A DNA stretch of 44,910 bases from Hydrogenophaga sp. (lineage in GTDB: Bacteria > Pseudomonadota > Gammaproteobacteria > Burkholderiales > Burkholderiaceae_C). This document shows positions 43,855 through 44,910 of this stretch, one piece after another. The stretch is taken from the NCBI RefSeq assembly GCF_019264445.1, contig NZ_JAHVAB010000089.1, positions 1 through 44,910 of the forward strand. Reading direction: 5' to 3'. The first letter of the stretch is position 1. Each line of letters begins with the position of its first letter. Below the pieces are notes generated by a model that was given only the letters and a program-made list of their open reading frames with translations, was not told the origin of the DNA and did not search any database. The translations under genes and the position numbers were made by a program.

Positions 43855-44607
43855 TTACGAAGCCTTCTTCATGGGCAGGACCTTGCCATCGGGCGAAGCC
43901 GCGGTGACGCGGGCGCCGGTGACGAAGTACGCGTGCAGGTCGTGCGCAAAGCGGTTGAGCTGGTGGCTGATGCCCTTGTTGCCGCGCACCAGCGCGTTGA
44001 AGCCCAGCACCGCGGGAATGGCCACCAGCAAGCCCAGTGCCGTCATGATCAGCGCCTCGCCAATCGGGCCGGCCACGCGGTCAATGCTCACCTGACCCGC
44101 CGCGCCAATGCCCAGCAGCGCGTGGTAGATCCCCCAGACCGTGCCGAAAAGGCCCACGAAAGGTGCGGTCGACGCCACCGAGGCCAGCACCGACAAGCCG
44201 CTTTGCGCGCGCGCCGTGTGGTCGTCCACGCTCTTGCGCAGCGAGCGCTCCACCCAGTCGCTCACGTCCAGGCTGTCGTGCAGCTGGCGCTGGGGCGGCG
44301 AGCCGTTGTGGCCGTCCTTGTGCAGGATGTGGCGCGTGGCCTCGCGGCCCTCCAGCGCCACCGAGCGAAACGGATTGCCGTCGGCCGCGCCCAGCTTGTC
44401 CAGGCCTTCGGCGAAGTCCGCGCTGTGCCAGAAGCCCTCGATCCCCTTGGCCTGGGCGCGCTGGGCACGCTGGTCCAGCGCCTTCCACAAGATGATGATC
44501 CAGGTGGCGAGCGACATGACGAGCAGGACGATGGCCACCGAGCGGGTGACCCAGTCGCCCTGGGTCCAGACGTGGGCCAGGCCGGTTGAAGCGATGTTCG
44601 GATCCAT
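43855..44607 (-). CDS. exbB: TonB-system proton channel subunit ExbB
   Basis: A 250-residue inner-membrane protein of the MotA/TolQ/ExbB family with three helices (about 20-40, 140-160 and 185-205). It has the signature SVLASVASTAPFVGLFGTVWGI and the conserved GPIGEALIMTALGLLVAIPAV region (cited as two adjoining segments). It forms the pentameric channel around ExbD. It lies between tonB and exbD on one transcript. Confidence 0.95.
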   Translation of the reverse strand: MDPNIASTGLAHVWTQGDWVTRSVAIVLLVMSLATWIIILWKALDQRAQRAQAKGIEGFWHSADFAEGLDKLGAADGNPFRSVALEGREATRHILHKDGHNGSPPQRQLHDSLDVSDWVERSLRKSVDDHTARAQSGLSVLASVASTAPFVGLFGTVWGIYHALLGIGAAGQVSIDRVAGPIGEALIMTALGLLVAIPAVLGFNALVRGNKGISHQLNRFAHDLHAYFVTGARVTAASPDGKVLPMKKAS

Positions 44608-44637
44608 GGTGCGCAGACTCCTGGGAAAAAGACGGGA

Positions 44638-44910
44638 TTAGTTCAAGACGAAATCGATGGGCGCCTCCACCCACATGGGGGTGGGCACGCCCGCGCGTTT
44701 GCCGGGCGCATAGCGCCAGCGCAGCACGGTTTGCAGGGCGGTCTGGTCCAGGCGCTCGTAGCCGCTGGACTTGAGGATCTCGGCGCGGCTGGCCGTGCCA
44801 TTGACCTCGATGAAGACGCGCACGACGACCTTGCCCTGCTCGCCCATGCGCCGGGAGAGCGCGGGGTAGGGCGGGCGGGGGTTGTTGAGGTAGTCGGCGC
44901 TGCTGGAGGG
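44638..44910 (-). CDS. tonB: Energy transducer TonB, C-terminal part
   Basis: The last 90 residues of TonB; the gene begins beyond the window edge. The segment starts inside NNPRPPYPALSRRMGEQGKV, the classic YP(x)xS motif of the TonB C-terminal domain, and continues with VNGTASRAEILKSSGYERLD and LRWRYAPGKRAG. It contacts TonB boxes of outer-membrane receptors. The short frame starting at 44847 is only the inner part of this gene. It is upstream of exbB by 30 bases. Confidence 0.93.
   Translation of the reverse strand, partial: PSSSADYLNNPRPPYPALSRRMGEQGKVVVRVFIEVNGTASRAEILKSSGYERLDQTALQTVLRWRYAPGKRAGVPTPMWVEAPIDFVLN

Overview
This window is high-GC DNA (roughly two thirds G+C by eye) with tightly packed genes, many 4-base stop/start overlaps and gene orders typical of Betaproteobacteria. 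The best fit is a member of the Comamonadaceae such as Hydrogenophaga, Acidovorax or a relative. Evidence is a protocatechuate 4,5-cleavage cluster in the Comamonas pmd order (F-D-A-B-C), an alanine/lysine-rich RpoD N terminus, surE-pcm-nlpD without a following rpoS, Bug/TctC-type binding proteins, and a hemP-exbD-exbB-tonB block. No rRNA, tRNA, CRISPR array, insertion sequence or prophage gene was seen. The genus is an inference from gene content.

Layout. 1-4500: end of a ring-cleavage aldolase gene, then the PDC hydrolase, both protocatechuate 4,5-dioxygenase subunits, the CHMS dehydrogenase and an aldo/keto reductase, with a dispersed inverted repeat before the dehydrogenase. 4614-7204: a Spy/CpxP-like lipoprotein and a CpxR/CpxA-type two-component system. 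7315-8647: a small accessory module of a winged-helix protein overlapping a nucleotidyltransferase-fold protein (AbiE-like, possible toxin-antitoxin), with its own promoter. 8672-13786: a PPC/DUF296 protein, then rpoD and dnaG on the minus strand. 13817-16533: gamma-glutamyltransferase and an IclR regulator. 16613-20837: a divergent operon of an AroQ-like dehydratase, a full TRAP transporter and an AroE-like dehydrogenase. 20850-26539: ParB-like protein, tyrosine phosphatase, chemoreceptor and AsmA-family protein, all minus. 26654-30263: an MCE/Mla-type lipid ABC transporter operon. 30260-35130: a minus-strand catabolic operon (RraA fold, FMN 2-hydroxyacid oxidase, beta-hydroxyacid dehydrogenase, Bug binding protein) with a divergent LysR regulator. 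35137-41600: quinone oxidoreductase, surE-pcm-nlpD, a 3'-5' exonuclease, rlmD and a small lipoprotein. 41736-44910: YccA-like membrane protein, a GlcG/HbpS protein, and hemP-exbD-exbB-tonB, the last running off the window.

How the parts may work together. The first cluster carries protocatechuate through ring cleavage towards pyruvate and oxaloacetate. The IclR/AroQ/TRAP/AroE operon 12 kb away looks at first like a quinate/shikimate uptake and dehydration route feeding the same pathway. However, both enzymes lack residues that anchor dehydroquinate or shikimate in characterised homologues, so the operon may act on a related but different cyclic hydroxy acid. This operon and the HTH/nucleotidyltransferase pair are the least explained and most interesting parts of the window.
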